Positions 35,184 to 43,370 of a stretch of DNA of 48,284 nucleotides are shown in pieces. The stretch is from contig JAFWCM010000103.1 of assembly GCA_017536885.1 (NCBI GenBank), forward strand, positions 1-48,284, written 5' to 3'. Within the stretch, counting starts at the first letter, position 1. Each line of letters begins with the position of its first letter. Source of the stretch: Solobacterium sp. (GTDB lineage: Bacteria; Bacillota_I; Bacilli_A; Erysipelotrichales; Erysipelotrichaceae). The position numbers and the translations under genes were made by a program. The notes beneath the pieces were generated by a model. That model ran no database searches and was not told the origin of the DNA. It worked only from the letters and a program-made list of their open reading frames with translations.

Positions 35184-35699
35184 ATGCAGAAAAGAATTCT
35201 TGCCCTGGTAAGCGATGATTTCGAAGATCTTGAACTGTGGTATCCGGTTCATCGTCTTCGCGAAGAGGGATGTCAGGTAGATCTTGCGGCGGAGAAAAAA
35301 GATCATCTGTACCACGGCAAATACGGCGTACCGTGCACTTCCGAGGTTTCCTTTTATGATGTGAATCCCGATGATTATGACGGGATTCTCGTACCGGGCG
35401 GCTGGGCTCCGGACAAGCTTCGCCGGTTCCCGGAAGTCATTGCCATCGTTCAGAAGATGAATGCGGACGGCAAGGTGATCGGTGAAATCTGCCATGCGGG
35501 ATGGGTACTCATTTCCGCGAAGATCCTGAAGGGGAAAAATGTCACGAGCACTCCGGGCATCCGTGATGACATGGAAAATGCCGGGGCGATCTGGCATGAT
35601 CAGCCTTCGGTTGTCGACGGAAATCTCGTCAGCGCCCGCCGGCCGCCCGATCTTCCTGCCTACATGAAGGACTACATCAAAGTATTGAACGGAAAATAA
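35184..35699 (+). CDS. DJ-1/PfpI family protein
   Basis: A 171-residue DJ-1/PfpI (class I glutamine-amidotransferase-like) protein. A conserved Glu follows SDDFED near residue 14, and the nucleophile elbow reads GEICHAGW with Cys about 100 and the next His. Relatives act as glyoxalases, deglycases or stress chaperones; the precise activity is unknown. The start at 35184 has AAGGAG well placed; an ATG at 35136 is in frame but lacks a good site. Confidence 0.88.
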   Translation: MQKRILALVSDDFEDLELWYPVHRLREEGCQVDLAAEKKDHLYHGKYGVPCTSEVSFYDVNPDDYDGILVPGGWAPDKLRRFPEVIAIVQKMNADGKVIGEICHAGWVLISAKILKGKNVTSTPGIRDDMENAGAIWHDQPSVVDGNLVSARRPPDLPAYMKDYIKVLNGK

Positions 35700-35730
35700 T
35701 TCCGCGCAGTGATCATTGAATCCCAATGAA

Positions 35731-35769
35731 AAAACAGACAGTTCCGGAGTACGGAGAGCTGTCTGTTTT
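35731..35769. terminator. Bidirectional terminator between convergent genes
   Basis: AAAACAGACAG pairs with CTGTCTGTTTT around a 17-base loop. A/T runs at both ends let it serve the DJ-1 gene on the plus strand and the zinc-ribbon gene on the minus strand. Confidence 0.85.
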
Positions 35770-35774
35770 ACTGC

Positions 35775-36578
35775 TTACCAGTCGGAACCCCAGTCGGTAT
35801 CGCCGGCATCCCAGGAATCGTAATCGGAAGAGGAGGACTCACTGGAATTCAGTTCCTCATAGATCGCGGAGTCCTTGAAGTCACTGACCTCCCAGTCGGT
35901 GTCGTAATCCTCGCCGAGGAAGTATTGAGAGATATCGCCGCCCTGGCTTTCCGATGGGGGATCGGTTTCGATCCAGCCGAAGTCGGTGTCGTCATGGTAC
36001 CAGTCATCTCCGTAGTGATAGTAGATATCGCCGTTGTTGAACTGGTAATAGCCGTCGCTGCGGTGTGTGATCACAGAATACCCGCAGGTGCCGAACATCA
36101 CGACCAAAAAGACGGCAGCGGCCGCAAAGAAGGATTTCAGCGTCTTGTTTCGCTTCTTTGCGACAACGGCGCCTTTTTCCTCTTCGCCATCGGGGTAGAT
36201 GCCGCGGTTGTGGCATTCGTCGAGCAGCTTTTCAAAGAGCTCGTTGACCGCATATTCTTCATCCTTTCCCTGATAGCGGACCGCCCGTTCGCCGGTGTCC
36301 TTGTTTTTGTATACGATGTAGGTTCCGTTGTCTTCATAGATGCCGAAGGCTCTCGGTTCCCGGAAATCCTGACCGATGAAAAACCGCATCCTGAGCAAAG
36401 GCATGTTGCGCTCTTCGCAGTACTGTTTCAGCTCCTCGATGGTTTTCGGATGAAAGATATGATGCGCCTCTGCTTCCTCTGGGCGGTAGTTGGGGTTGGG
36501 GGCACCGCATTGCGGACAGTCCTTGTCCGTGGAAAGCAGTGTGGCGCCGCAGTATTCGCATTTTCCAGTTGTTGCCAT
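35775..36578 (-). CDS. Zinc-ribbon membrane protein with acidic aromatic tail
   Basis: A 267-residue protein. The N-terminal zinc ribbon has CEYC and CPQC (residues about 7-25). A small domain follows (EELKQYCEERNMPL, then YIVYKNKDTGERAVRYQG) that is shared with the upstream neighbour. Then come a basic linker, one transmembrane helix (SFFAAAAVFLVVMFGTCGY, about 149-167) and a C-terminal tail very rich in Tyr, Asp, Trp and Ser. The tail ends in repeated acidic/Trp pairs and would face outward if the zinc ribbon is cytoplasmic. Function unknown. It lies 15 bases after its shorter paralogue. Confidence 0.75.
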   Translation of the reverse strand: MATTGKCEYCGATLLSTDKDCPQCGAPNPNYRPEEAEAHHIFHPKTIEELKQYCEERNMPLLRMRFFIGQDFREPRAFGIYEDNGTYIVYKNKDTGERAVRYQGKDEEYAVNELFEKLLDECHNRGIYPDGEEEKGAVVAKKRNKTLKSFFAAAAVFLVVMFGTCGYSVITHRSDGYYQFNNGDIYYHYGDDWYHDDTDFGWIETDPPSESQGGDISQYFLGEDYDTDWEVSDFKDSAIYEELNSSESSSSDYDSWDAGDTDWGSDW

Positions 36579-36593
36579 AGCTCGCTCCTTTTC

Positions 36594-36968
36594 TTAAGAG
36601 GCTTCGAAGCGATGAAGGACTTCCTTCAGCTTCAGCGTGATCTCTCTGACCGCATAGGCTTCATCACTTCCCTGATAGCGGATGAATCGCGACCCATCCG
36701 ATTTGTTTTTGTAGACAATGACATTTTCGCCGTCGCGATAGATTCCGATCGCCCTGGCGCCGCGGTAATTCTCGCCGATGTGGAAGTGAATGGCTTTCAG
36801 GGGGATCTTCTTCATTTCGCAGTATTCTTTGAGCTCCGCGATCGTCTCCGGCATCGGATTGCTTTTTCCGGGCAGGACATAAGCATGGTTGGCGGCTCCG
36901 CAGTTGGGACAGAACCGGTTTTCCGACAGGATCATCGCGCCGCAGTACGGGCATTTTACACTTGTCAT
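36594..36968 (-). CDS. Zinc-ribbon protein, short paralogue
   Basis: A 124-residue protein with CPYC/CPNC zinc ribbon and the same middle domain as the gene downstream (AELKEYCEMKKIPLKAIHF, then VIVYKNKSDGSRFIRYQG). It lacks the membrane helix and acidic tail, so it would be cytoplasmic. The two arose by tandem duplication and form an operon (15-base gap). Function unknown. Confidence 0.75.
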   Translation of the reverse strand: MTSVKCPYCGAMILSENRFCPNCGAANHAYVLPGKSNPMPETIAELKEYCEMKKIPLKAIHFHIGENYRGARAIGIYRDGENVIVYKNKSDGSRFIRYQGSDEAYAVREITLKLKEVLHRFEAS

Positions 36969-37033
36969 GGGTTCTCCTTTTTTTCTGATCCTATTCTACC
37001 AAAGAGAAGGGGATGCGGTTCCTCTTTGCATGC

Positions 37034-37055
37034 AAAAAACGCACCGAAGTGCGTT
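37034..37055 (-). terminator. Terminator of the ABC importer operon
   Basis: On the minus strand AACGCAC pairs with GTGCGTT around a stable TTCG loop and is followed by more T residues. It starts right at the ATPase stop codon. Confidence 0.85.
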
Positions 37056-37868
37056 TTATCTTGAAAGCAGAGCTTCATCGCTGGCGAAGGTTTCGCCGCT
37101 TGCCTCTTCGAATTTGCGGAGAAGATCTTCCACCGTGAGGTTTTTCTTCTCTTCGCCGCGGACATCGTAGAGCACATGTCCTTCATCCATCATGATGAGA
37201 CGGTTGCCTACCGCGATCGCATCACGCATGTTGTGGGTGACCATCAGAGTGGTGAGATGATCTCTCTCGACGATCTGCTGGGTGAGATCGAGCACCTTGC
37301 GTGCGGTCTTGGGATCCAGCGCCGCCGTATGTTCATCGAGAAGCAGAAGCTTCGGTTTCTGCAGGCTTGCCATCAGAAGGGTGAGGGCCTGTCTCTGACC
37401 GCCCGAGAGCAGTCCGACCTTGGAGGTAAGACGGTCCTCGAGACCGAGATCAAGGGATTTGAGACGTTCCCGGAACATCGATCTCTCTTCCGGTTTTACA
37501 TTCCAGCTGAGGCCTCTCTTCTTGCCGCGCTTGTACGCCAGGGCAAGATTCTCTTCAATCTGCATGTCGGCAGCGGTGCCGGTCATCGGATCCTGGAATA
37601 CGCGGCCGATCAGATACGCGCGTCTGAAGTCGGGAAGACCCGTGACATCAATGCCGTCGATCACGATTGACCCTCCGTCTACCGGCCAGACGCCTGCGAC
37701 CGCATTGAGCATCGTGCTCTTGCCGGCGCCGTTTCCGCCGATCACGGTGACGAAATCATTTTCTTCCAGTTCCAGTGACACATGGTCCAGAGCGACCTTT
37801 TCGTTGATTGTGCCGGGATTGAATGTCTTGCATACATTCGTGAGCTTTAACATCGCCGTCATGTTCAT
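37056..37868 (-). CDS. ABC transporter ATP-binding protein (TrpXYZ-type importer)
   Basis: A 270-residue ATPase with Walker A GGNGAGKST, signature LSGGQRQA, Walker B LLLLDE and the switch His in MVTHN. It powers the importer made by the two preceding genes. Its ATG overlaps the permease stop by four bases (ATGA), so translation is coupled. The family (COG1101) works with the PF04392 binding proteins; known members take up tryptophan or other aromatic compounds. The substrate here is not certain. Confidence 0.93.
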   Translation of the reverse strand: MNMTAMLKLTNVCKTFNPGTINEKVALDHVSLELEENDFVTVIGGNGAGKSTMLNAVAGVWPVDGGSIVIDGIDVTGLPDFRRAYLIGRVFQDPMTGTAADMQIEENLALAYKRGKKRGLSWNVKPEERSMFRERLKSLDLGLEDRLTSKVGLLSGGQRQALTLLMASLQKPKLLLLDEHTAALDPKTARKVLDLTQQIVERDHLTTLMVTHNMRDAIAVGNRLIMMDEGHVLYDVRGEEKKNLTVEDLLRKFEEASGETFASDEALLSR

Positions 37869-38806
37869 CCCTCCTTAGCGGACTTTGCCGCAAGCTTGCC
37901 GGCTCTTGAGAAGGAGGACTTCGCATGCGCCTGCATGTTGGGAACGGAGAGGAAGATCGCAACGATCACCGCTGTAAACAGCTTCAGATAGTTGGAGTCT
38001 AGCTTCAGCCAGAGGACAATAACGATGACGAGATAGTAGATGATTCCGCCCACGACCACAAAGAGCAGTCTGCCGGCGAAGTTCAGATGCTTGCCGAGAA
38101 GGGCGTTGCCGAGGACTTCACCGATGATGACAGCCGCAAGGCCGATGACGATCGCACCGCGGCCCATATTGATATCCGCAAATCCCTGATATTGTGAGAG
38201 CAGTCCGCCGGACAGCGCGACAAGCCCATTGGCAAGTGCCAGTCCGATCACCTTCATGACGTTGATGTTGATGCCCTGGGCCTTTGCCATCTCGGGGTTC
38301 GAGCCGGTCGCACGCATCGCACTTCCGTGTTCGGTTCCGAAATACCAGTAGAGCAGGAGGATGATCAGCGCCGCGATCAGAAATCCGGTCAGAATCGCCT
38401 GCGGGACGTGGCGGCTGGTGATCGAGAGGACATACTTGTCAACCGGCAGACCCTTGTTGGCAGACATGCCCATGATCGCAAGGTTGATCGAATACAGGGC
38501 AAACTGCGTCAGGATTCCCGACAGGATCGCCGGTATGGAAAACAGCGTATGCAGGATTCCCGTCGCAAAGCCCGCCGCCATGCCGGCCGCACATGCGATC
38601 AGAAGCGCAAGCCAGGGATTGACGCCGCTCAGAATCATCATGACAGTCACCGCACCGCCGGTGGTAAACGATCCGTCTACGGTAAGATCAGACACGCCGA
38701 GAAGGCGGAAGGTAATGTAGACGCCGAGCGCCATGATTCCCCATACTATGCCCTGAGCCACGCCGGCGGGAAGGGCACCGATCAGATTTCCAAAATTGAG
38801 ACTCAT
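37865..38806 (-). CDS. ABC transporter permease (TrpXYZ-type importer)
   Basis: A 313-residue membrane protein with about eight or nine hydrophobic segments. Conserved stretches include LLGVSDLTVDGSF, RATGSNPEMAKAQGINI and GAIVIGLAAVIIGE, as in the branched-chain-type permease group COG4120. It forms the membrane channel with the downstream ATPase. A hairpin (38847-38869) separates it from the binding-protein gene. Confidence 0.92.
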   Translation of the reverse strand: MSLNFGNLIGALPAGVAQGIVWGIMALGVYITFRLLGVSDLTVDGSFTTGGAVTVMMILSGVNPWLALLIACAAGMAAGFATGILHTLFSIPAILSGILTQFALYSINLAIMGMSANKGLPVDKYVLSITSRHVPQAILTGFLIAALIILLLYWYFGTEHGSAMRATGSNPEMAKAQGININVMKVIGLALANGLVALSGGLLSQYQGFADINMGRGAIVIGLAAVIIGEVLGNALLGKHLNFAGRLLFVVVGGIIYYLVIVIVLWLKLDSNYLKLFTAVIVAIFLSVPNMQAHAKSSFSRAGKLAAKSAKEG

Positions 38807-38846
38807 AGTTGTTCATTCTCCCAGTAATATTCAAAGATACAAATGA

Positions 38847-38869
38847 AGGGGTGCAGATGATGCACCCCT
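38847..38869 (-). other. Intercistronic hairpin between binding protein and permease
   Basis: AGGGGTGCA pairs perfectly with TGCACCCCT around GATGA, without a T tract. Hairpins in this position usually protect the upstream message end, giving more binding protein than permease. That role is inferred here. Confidence 0.6.
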
Positions 38870-38894
38870 GGTTAGGTTGGTTTCCGTAAGGTGA

Positions 38895-39935
38895 TTATTC
38901 CGCGCGGGGAGCGGCCTGATAATCGGACGGTACGGTGATGTTGAGTGCAGCACAGCGGGCCTCATCATATTTCTTGACAGGGTTCTGGTAGTACTCAATC
39001 GGCATTTCGCTGACATTCGCTTCGCCCTTGAGGATCTTGGCAGCCATCGCACCGGTGGTCTTGCCGAGCTCATAGTAGTCAATGGAGAGAGTAGCGATAC
39101 CGCAGCCGGCCATGATGCCTTCTTCGCCACAGATGATCGGAACACCAGCCTGGGAAGCGACCGGGTCGATGAGACCGGTATTGCTTGCGCAGGTGTTGTC
39201 GGTCGGGATGTAGAGCGCATCGCACTCACTGACGGCACTGCTGGTCACTGCCTGAACATCGTTGGAATCCGTGAAAGTATAAACGTTGACGGTCTTGCCT
39301 GTTTTTTCAAGAGCTTCCTTGACGACTTCGGCCTGATACTTGGAGTTGGCCTCGGCAGAGCAGTAGATGATGCCGATCGTCTTTGCGTTCGGGACCAGTT
39401 CATCGAACATCGCAGCCTGCTGATCCAGGGGAGCGAGGTCGGAGGTGCCGGAAACGTTGGTTCCTACGGTGCCGGTGAAGTTATCGATGGAAAGCGCTGT
39501 TCCGTATTCGGTAATCGCTGTGCCGAGGACCGGAATGGTAGCGGTGCCGTTGGCAGCTGCCTGAAGGGCAGGGGTAGCGATCGCAAGAATCAGATCTGCT
39601 TTTTCGGTAACAAAGCTCGAAACGATGGAAGAACAGGTAGCGGAATCACCGCTGGCGTTCTGGAGGTCAAACTTGACCGCGTCGGCTCCGAGCTGGGCGA
39701 CCAGTTCATCCTGGAATCCCTTGGCGCTGGCGTCGAGGGCGACATGCTGGACAAGCTGGACGATACCGACGGTATAAACCTTATCCGAAGTACCGGTATT
39801 CTCCGTGCTGCTGGGTGCAGGGGCAGATGTCTCCGTGGGAGCTGCGGCAGGTGTGCCGGCGCTGGTATCTGTTCCGCAGGCGGACATCGCGAGAGTCATT
39901 GCCGCAGACAGAAGCAAGGTTACAAACTTTTTCAT
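38895..39935 (-). CDS. ABC transporter substrate-binding lipoprotein (PF04392, TrpX-like)
   Basis: About 346 residues. A lipoprotein signal with lipobox MSAC is followed by a Thr/Ala/Pro-rich tether. The binding domain follows the PF04392 pattern (VGIVQLVQHVALDASAKGF, then KTIGIIYCSAEANSKYQ, then LYIPTDNTCASN and AGVPIICGEEGI). I prefer the ATG at 39935 because the AAGGAG lies too close to the ATG three codons upstream. It captures the substrate for the permease and ATPase that follow in the operon. Confidence 0.9.
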   Translation of the reverse strand: MKKFVTLLLSAAMTLAMSACGTDTSAGTPAAAPTETSAPAPSSTENTGTSDKVYTVGIVQLVQHVALDASAKGFQDELVAQLGADAVKFDLQNASGDSATCSSIVSSFVTEKADLILAIATPALQAAANGTATIPVLGTAITEYGTALSIDNFTGTVGTNVSGTSDLAPLDQQAAMFDELVPNAKTIGIIYCSAEANSKYQAEVVKEALEKTGKTVNVYTFTDSNDVQAVTSSAVSECDALYIPTDNTCASNTGLIDPVASQAGVPIICGEEGIMAGCGIATLSIDYYELGKTTGAMAAKILKGEANVSEMPIEYYQNPVKKYDEARCAALNITVPSDYQAAPRAE

Positions 39936-40095
39936 TCTTTTCATTCTCCTTGAAAGTTTTACAACACTCCGAAATTTTATTACATGAATACATCCCCGTC
40001 AACATCATTAGGCATTTAACATGATCAATCAGGAAAAAGTTTCGTCAATCTCTGAAAAATTTTCATGTATGATTTTATGGAAAGGAAACAGCACG

Positions 40096-40956
40096 ATGAG
40101 ACCAGGACAGGGATGTATTGAATGCATGCTCAGAAAAGAGCGGAAGAGAAGCAATGATCCGGCGTATCTTGCGGAAGTGGAGAAGATTCTTTCCGATGAA
40201 AGCAATCTTATATCCGCGCCGTATCTTTCCTGGCTGTTTTCACAGGCCGCAAAGAAGAGGATCGGCGAAGAAACCGATTACACCGAAATCAAAAAACAGT
40301 ACAACGATCTCGTGCTTTCCCGCAGTGAGGAATTCAGAACAAGGATCGAAGCATCCGATGATCCTTTCCGGCGTGCCCTGGAATTCTCCCGCGTGGGCAA
40401 CTACATCGATTTTGCGGTCATGGATACCGTCGACCCCGATACCTTTCTCTCCCTGTTTGAAAACAGTTCGCTGCGGGAAGAGGAGACGGAGGTCTACCGG
40501 CAGTTTCGAAAGGAATGCACGGAAGCCGAATCCTTTCTTCTCTGCGCTGATAACTGCGGCGAGATTGTTCTCGATCTCTTTCTGATCGAACAGCTGAAGA
40601 AACTCAATCCAGAGGTCAGAGTATCGGTGATGGTCCGCTCGGGTCATCCGGTCAATGATGCGACAGGAGAAGATGCGGAACAGATCGGTCTCGACCGGAT
40701 TGCGGAGATCCTGACGCCGGTGATCGAAAGCCCCGGGGTCGTCAGGGAAAAACTCAGCGGCCGGGCAAAAGAAGTCTTTGATTCGGCTGCTGTCGTTCTT
40801 GCCAAGGGACAGGGAAATTACGAAGGGATCAGCGGCGCCGAGCGTCCGGTCTACTTCACCTTTCTCTGCAAGTGCGATGTCTTCGCCGACCGCTTCAAGG
40901 TACCGAAGCTCACGGGGATGATCATAAGGGAAACCGGCGGTGTGAGGGATCTCTGA
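40096..40956 (+). CDS. DUF89 (ARMT1-like) damage-control phosphatase
   Basis: A 286-residue DUF89 protein. The N-terminus has CIECMLRKE, and the phosphatase core has CADNCGEIVLDLFLIEQL (metal-binding Asp/Asn), NDATGED and KGQGNYEGI. Family members remove phosphate from damaged or toxic sugar-phosphate and cofactor metabolites, with Mn or other metals; the substrate is unknown. I choose the ATG at 40096, after AAAGGA, because family members start here; an ATG at 40021 is in frame. It is divergent from the ABC importer and has no clear terminator. Confidence 0.85.
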   Translation: MRPGQGCIECMLRKERKRSNDPAYLAEVEKILSDESNLISAPYLSWLFSQAAKKRIGEETDYTEIKKQYNDLVLSRSEEFRTRIEASDDPFRRALEFSRVGNYIDFAVMDTVDPDTFLSLFENSSLREEETEVYRQFRKECTEAESFLLCADNCGEIVLDLFLIEQLKKLNPEVRVSVMVRSGHPVNDATGEDAEQIGLDRIAEILTPVIESPGVVREKLSGRAKEVFDSAAVVLAKGQGNYEGISGAERPVYFTFLCKCDVFADRFKVPKLTGMIIRETGGVRDL

Positions 40957-41138
40957 TCCGACTGGAAAGGGATGCGCTTTCCCGCGTCGCCGTTCGCTGA
41001 AGCGTCTTTGTATAAATCAGAATAAAACTACGCTGTCAATCGGCGGAGTCATTTTCATGATGCGGGAAAAGGGAAGCTGCCGGAGCGTTTTCTCATAGTT
41101 TTTCAAAGCCATATTCTTTGGATTGGAATGATGCGGGG

Positions 41139-42947
41139 CTATTGCTGGCCGATCACAAACAGGCGGTCTTCGTGATCAAATACGATCTTATCCTTGTTGG
41201 AGGGATTCGCTGTGACTTCTTCCTCATGCCGGTATCCGAGCAGGGTATAGCCATAGGAGCGGATGATGCGCTTCAGGGTGCCGACCGTATATTCCTGGCC
41301 GACATTGAGATTGAAGGTGCGGATCGGTCTTGAAAGGACTTCGTTTCCTTCCCGGGAAAGAAGCTCATCAAAGATCTCTTCAAGCCGCGGGTCGGATGAC
41401 ATCTGAGCGAGCAGCAGCGCTGCGATATCGGAACTTACGATATAGTCGATCCGGCTGTCGCGCACTGCCACCTTGTGGGAGCTTTCGAGGTTGAGCTCAG
41501 CCGCGATGTTGTAGGTATAGCCTTTTTCTTCCTGAAGCTGACGCAGTCTCAGCAACAGCAGAATCACATCGGTATCCGCATCTTCCCGGTCCGTGACACG
41601 GTCGGCGAGAATGATGATATGTGAAGCCCCGGATACGATTTCATCGAGCTCTGAGATGAACTCTCCGAAATGGAAGGTGAAGTGATACCGCGGATAGTTT
41701 GCCGGAATGTCTCTGACATCCTTGTTCTGGTCCCCGACAATCACAATGTTTACGATGTCTTCCGAAAGGACATCCAGAATCGGATTCAGCAGGATATTGT
41801 TTCCGAAGATGACAAGGGCCCCGTTCTCTTCTTCCTTCACCGGGGTAAGACGCAGGTTTTTGATTTTCCTGCGGGATCCTTCCACAAGTCTTGAGGCGCC
41901 TTTGTTTTTCTCAAACAGGATCAGCTCATCGCCGTCCTGTACTTTCAGCACCGGGGACGGATTCAGTATGTTTCTGCCTTCATGCCTTACACCCGCAAGG
42001 ACTGCACCTTCGAGCTGGCCGGTCAGTTCCATGACGGTTTTGGAACTGTATGCGGGGTCCGATTCGAAATAGAATTCATTCCGCTCAAAGTTCAGCAGTT
42101 CCTTGAATATGACCGAAAGACCGGGTCCGGTTGAAGTAAGGGCAATGATTCTTGCCATGAAGTCATCCGTCTGAAACATCGTGATGTTGTTTTCCTTCAG
42201 GGTGCCTTTTGGAATCATGTATTTATCGCTGGTGACACAAGCCACAACTCTTGCCCTGCATTCGGGAAATGTCATCTTCAGCGACAAGACCGCGAGAATC
42301 GCCTTGATCCGGAAATTGTCATTCAATGCGTTGATGATTACGATATCGGATTTTTCCACCGCGCAGCTGTGCAGATCATTGAAGTTGGTGATATCCCCGT
42401 TGCGGCAGAGAACTTCCATGTTTTCCGGAATGTCCACATTGTTTCTGAGATCCTGTTCCAGGGCGGTCTTTCCGGTATTGGTAAAGATGACGATGACCCG
42501 CTTGCGCTTTCCGGTTTCAAGAATCAGCTGATTCAGAAGTCCGTGTTCACCGAGGTTGTATCCCAGTATGACGGTATGTCCTTCTTCGATGACGGTGGTA
42601 TTGCCTTCTCTTAGATCCTGGAGTTTCGATTCGATCGCGGAACTGATGACACCGATCAGAATGCTGGTGAAAAGAAGGCCGGTGATTGCCGTGACCGTAT
42701 TCAGTATGATATAGCCGATCGAGCCGTCCCCGCTCGAAGGCATCCAGGCATTGATCACCGTCGCAAGGGAATCCCAGAATGCCTCAAAGGGGGTATCTCG
42801 CAGATGAAAGATCAGAATCAGTACGGCGACAAGCGTTACAACGCAGACAACGGAGACGGTAAGCAGCCGGATCATTCCGGCAGTGCCTTTTGACATCTTT
42901 TTGTCCAGCCAGTAGCGGAACCGTTCGGACAGAGTGTATTCCTTCAT
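41139..42947 (-). CDS. CASTOR/POLLUX-like putative ion channel with RCK/TrkA-N domains
   Basis: A 602-residue protein. There are two or three hydrophobic segments at the N-terminus (around residues 25-46 and 75-100) with an intervening pore-like loop. The nucleotide-binding domain starts VILGYNLGEHG. A second RCK-like unit (ALVIFGNNILLNPILDVL) follows. Bacterial relatives resemble the plant CASTOR and POLLUX cation channels and MthK-type K+ channels; ion and ligand are unknown. The start at 42947 has GAGG seven bases upstream; an ATG seven codons further upstream is less likely. It stands alone. Confidence 0.85.
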   Translation of the reverse strand: MKEYTLSERFRYWLDKKMSKGTAGMIRLLTVSVVCVVTLVAVLILIFHLRDTPFEAFWDSLATVINAWMPSSGDGSIGYIILNTVTAITGLLFTSILIGVISSAIESKLQDLREGNTTVIEEGHTVILGYNLGEHGLLNQLILETGKRKRVIVIFTNTGKTALEQDLRNNVDIPENMEVLCRNGDITNFNDLHSCAVEKSDIVIINALNDNFRIKAILAVLSLKMTFPECRARVVACVTSDKYMIPKGTLKENNITMFQTDDFMARIIALTSTGPGLSVIFKELLNFERNEFYFESDPAYSSKTVMELTGQLEGAVLAGVRHEGRNILNPSPVLKVQDGDELILFEKNKGASRLVEGSRRKIKNLRLTPVKEEENGALVIFGNNILLNPILDVLSEDIVNIVIVGDQNKDVRDIPANYPRYHFTFHFGEFISELDEIVSGASHIIILADRVTDREDADTDVILLLLRLRQLQEEKGYTYNIAAELNLESSHKVAVRDSRIDYIVSSDIAALLLAQMSSDPRLEEIFDELLSREGNEVLSRPIRTFNLNVGQEYTVGTLKRIIRSYGYTLLGYRHEEEVTANPSNKDKIVFDHEDRLFVIGQQ

Positions 42948-43101
42948 GATCAAACCTCGCTGAATCACAATACTGTCTTAACAATACCGCAACGGATCAG
43001 AATTAGGAAAGAGTGCGTGCAGAATCCGGATCCGGGCATGCATCAGTGCCGATTCACTATTTGAAGGCACATGCCGCGTCTTCAAAATAAAGAAAAAATC
43101 C

Positions 43102-43130
43102 TTTTCATCGGAATAGGGAAATGATAAGAT
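43102..43130 (+). promoter_or_regulatory. Promoter for the alaS T-box leader
   Basis: TTTTCA and TAAGAT are separated by exactly 17 bases, a moderate sigma-A match, just upstream of the T-box leader. No other gene is seen between 42948 and this point. Confidence 0.55.
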
Positions 43131-43136
43131 ATGCAG

Positions 43137-43355
43137 GAAATCGCTGAAGAAGACAAGTAGTGTTCCGAGGGCTCTGGAAAAGAGAGCAGAGAAACGGTGA
43201 AATCTCTGCAGAGCTGCGGTTCATGAAGCTGCTTTGAAGAGCGCCCAATCCGCGCCGCATGCCTGCGTTATCGGCTGAATTAAGTGCGCATCTTTCGGAT
43301 GCGAAACAGGATGGTACCGCGTGAAGAACGTTCCTGCATGAGTGCAGGTTTTTTT
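43137..43355 (+). promoter_or_regulatory. T-box riboswitch controlling alaS
   Basis: The T-box sequence AGGATGGTACCGCG (43308-43321) is unmistakable (consensus AGGGTGGNACCGCG). It is followed by the terminator CCTGCA/TGCAGG with seven T (43333-43355). The upstream ~170 bases contain long paired stems and an AGUAG-type bulge near 43155. A GCU alanine codon near 43226 could be the specifier. Uncharged tRNA-Ala would stabilise the antiterminator and turn on alaS. Confidence 0.9.
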
Positions 43356-43370
43356 ATGGGAGGGTAAAAC

